In this document: positions 62,482 to 64,000 of the stretch, piece by piece
Numbering within the stretch: the first letter of the stretch is position 1
How the letters are laid out: every line of letters starts with the position of its first letter
Origin: Schinkia azotoformans LMG 9581
Lineage (GTDB): Bacteria; Bacillota; Bacilli; Bacillales; Bacillaceae_J
Length of the DNA stretch: 64,000 nucleotides
Reading direction: 5' to 3'
Assembly (NCBI RefSeq): GCF_000307855.1
Contig: NZ_AJLR01000116.1
Location: 36,884 to 100,883, forward strand
The notes under the pieces: model-generated
Told to the model about the DNA's origin: nothing
Databases searched by the model: none
The model's input: only the letters and a program-made list of their open reading frames with translations
Program-made: the position numbers and the translations under genes

Positions 62482-62528
62482 AGAAAGTCACTTTACACCC
62501 ACAATTAGTGTAAAGTGACTTTCTTTTT
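62482..62528 (+). terminator. Terminator of the second ahpF
   Basis: Sixteen-bp perfect stem GAAAGTCACTTTACAC / GTGTAAAGTGACTTTC followed by TTTTTA. Its left arm matches the ahpC terminator. Confidence 0.95.
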
Positions 62529-62567
62529 ATGGGAACCTATTTCTTCTTGCCACATGAATGTTTACTC

Positions 62568-63500
62568 CTAATACCCCTTCGAAACATCCACCTTATTTAG
62601 CAATGCCTCGTTTTGTTCAATTTTCTTCAACGTATCAAAGAAGCATGTAACAGCCTCATCTAGGTCAGTTATCGCTGAGATATGGGGAGTGATAGTGACA
62701 TCCTCTCGAACCCATAATGGTGAACCATCTGGTAATGGTTCTATAGTCACGACATCTAAAACAGCTTTGCGGATCTTTCCATTATTCAAAGCAGCAATGA
62801 GGGCTCCTTCATCTACCGTTGCTCCTCTACCTACATTAATAAAAGCAGCATCATTAAAATGACTGAACAATTCACTGTTAAAGAGTCCTTTTGTTTCGTT
62901 GGTTAAAGGAAGTGTACTTATCACCCAATCAGCTTCAGGTAAAATTGTCGCAGCGGATGTGGTAGTAACAACCTTTTGGAAATATTCTTTCTGCGCTCCA
63001 CTTTGAGAAACGCCGTACACATTCGTTCCAAAAAAAGAAAAGCTCCTTGCTACCTCTTGTCCAATTTCGCCTGTACCAAAAACGACAAGGGCTTGGTCTT
63101 TTAACATAACCGGTGGATTACGAACCCACTTTTTCTCTTCCTGTAATTCCTCAAAATATTTTTGATGTTGAAGATCTCTTAATATGTAGCTTAAACAGTA
63201 CTCACTAATTCTTTGCCCAAATGTGCATATTGTGCGAGTAAGGACCACATTATTTTTTTCCCAGCCATCTATCGCTAAATAATTATTCACACCGGCATTA
63301 AAGGAATGAACCCATTGAAGTTTTGAAAGATCAAAATGGGAGGCAGGGGCAGAACCAACATAAGCATCAGCCCATTCCAAGTCTACTTCAGTAATTTCAT
63401 CAATAGCCACAAAACGGAAATTTTGACAAATAGTCTGAGGCATGTGCTTTTGAAAGATCTCCTCATATAAGCCAGCCACAAGAATATTATTAATTTTCAT
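62568..63500 (-). CDS. D-2-hydroxyacid dehydrogenase family protein
   Basis: 310 residues. NAD-binding VVFGTGEIGQEVARSF, substrate/cofactor motif FINVGRGATVDEGALIAAL, LDVVTIEPLPDGSPLW (catalytic Glu) and TPHIS (catalytic His). Divergent N-terminal domain, resembling the phosphoglycerate dehydrogenase-like YoaD/GhrA-type branch. Substrate unknown. Start ATG at 63500 after GGAGGG; the upstream in-frame ATGs overlap the RBS. Confidence 0.9.
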   Translation of the reverse strand: MKINNILVAGLYEEIFQKHMPQTICQNFRFVAIDEITEVDLEWADAYVGSAPASHFDLSKLQWVHSFNAGVNNYLAIDGWEKNNVVLTRTICTFGQRISEYCLSYILRDLQHQKYFEELQEEKKWVRNPPVMLKDQALVVFGTGEIGQEVARSFSFFGTNVYGVSQSGAQKEYFQKVVTTTSAATILPEADWVISTLPLTNETKGLFNSELFSHFNDAAFINVGRGATVDEGALIAALNNGKIRKAVLDVVTIEPLPDGSPLWVREDVTITPHISAITDLDEAVTCFFDTLKKIEQNEALLNKVDVSKGY

Positions 63501-63587
63501 TTTAAAACCCTCCATGATCACTTATGTAAATAAAATGGAAGCAAAAGATGATTCCATTGCTTCCATAACTGTTAAGGTAATTCCAAA

Positions 63588-63902
63588 TTAATCATAGCGC
63601 ACTTGGTCTTTACCCTCAATAATTAGCTCTAGTTCATTATAAAAATTAAGTTCAAGCGGTGCAGGTATACGTTCCATAATGTCTTTGATTTCATCAAGAT
63701 TTTCTGCCTCTTCCATGGTGGTTGGAGGCTGTTGTAAACCTTGGAACCATACCTTTAGCTCATCAATGAACTCATAAAAATGCATCTCAAACCTTTCGGC
63801 GTTATCCGCACCTTCATCCCCTGAAGTTTTCGTCATCAAATCCCAATCTAGAAGAGCATCTTCCAATTTCTTTGTTACACGATTAATCAATTCATCCACC
63901 AC
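63588..63902 (-). CDS. Small acidic protein of unknown function
   Basis: 104 residues, acidic and mainly helical, beginning MVDELINRVTKKLEDALLDW. Not recognised. The start codon is GTG or the nearby ATG with an AAAGGTGG RBS. It lies upstream of the dehydrogenase on the same strand, 87 nt away. Confidence 0.7.
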   Translation of the reverse strand: MVDELINRVTKKLEDALLDWDLMTKTSGDEGADNAERFEMHFYEFIDELKVWFQGLQQPPTTMEEAENLDEIKDIMERIPAPLELNFYNELELIIEGKDQVRYD

Positions 63903-63931
63903 CTTTTACCAACTCTTCATTGATTATTAGA

Positions 63932-63964
63932 AAAACACGTAATTTGCCCATAATGGCAAATTAC
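63932..63964 (-). terminator. Terminator of a gene beyond the window
   Basis: GTAATTTGCC / GGCAAATTAC stem, followed on the minus strand by GTGTTTTTCT. It should end a minus-strand gene located past base 64000. Confidence 0.75.
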
Positions 63965-64000
63965 GATGTCTTTTCTTATACTATAATCCATAAAATTTTA

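Noticed and set aside
1..64000. CRISPR arrays, prophage, tRNA or intact insertion sequences
   Set aside because: No regularly spaced repeats, phage structural genes, tRNA cloverleaf or transposase frames were seen.

Overview
The window is AT-rich DNA from an endospore-forming Bacillaceae bacterium (Bacillus/Neobacillus-like). The evidence is a complete GerA-type germinant receptor operon, a CotF-family coat protein, a probable gamma-type spore protein, Bacillus-style AGGAGG ribosome binding sites, PerR, Fur and CodY-like operators, a long Bacillus-type SRP RNA and Bacillus-type regulators. There are no tRNA or rRNA genes, no phage, no CRISPR array and no intact IS element.

Layout. 0-3 kb: end of a type II NADH dehydrogenase-like gene, a CBS-pair protein, an E. 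coli-type threonine synthase, a small spore protein. 3-5.6 kb: ahpC and ahpF, each with its own perfect PerR box. 5.6-11 kb: a five-gene xanthine-dehydrogenase-like molybdo-hydroxylase operon (minus strand). 11-19 kb: a two-gene unit of unknown function, cotF-like, azlCD with a divergent LysR regulator, yiaA-like, a Fur-controlled flavodoxin, small proteins, an SRP RNA away from its usual neighbours, and an SDR gene abutting a decayed PLD-nuclease/helicase remnant. 20-30.4 kb: anion permease, SNF2 helicase, CodY-linked brnQ, and gerABC plus a tiny fourth ger gene. 30.4-40 kb: a decayed ferredoxin, a GSDH-like protein, the selenoprotein peroxiredoxin, a membrane protein, and two helicases separated by a methyltransferase remnant and a ProC-like gene. 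40-48.8 kb: small proteins, tenA behind a TPP riboswitch, a ydjI-ydjG-ydjH-like envelope set, a NifU/HEAT protein, and a PBP4-type carboxypeptidase. 49-54 kb: a DMSO-reductase-family molybdoenzyme operon headed by an unusual ECF sigma factor fused to a SAM methyltransferase. 54-64 kb: a Cache-GGDEF-EAL protein, a class A PBP, AlkA, a second PerR-controlled ahpF, and a hydroxyacid dehydrogenase.

Main discovery. At 32838-33431 (minus strand) a peroxiredoxin reads through one in-frame UGA, exactly at the codon of the catalytic (peroxidatic) cysteine. Starting 10 nt after the UGA is a 7-bp hairpin with the loop GGUC, at almost the same spacing and with the same loop as the E. coli fdhF SECIS. A conventional gene caller would report only a truncated fragment. 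I read it as a selenocysteine-containing peroxiredoxin. The orphan second AhpF is a speculative candidate for its reductant. Both the Sec peroxiredoxin and the AhpF duplication point to an enlarged peroxide defence.

A family of imperfect palindromes (GGGACACAG...CCCGACCCCGTG and relatives) is scattered between genes, and one copy appears to have invaded the ahpF terminator.
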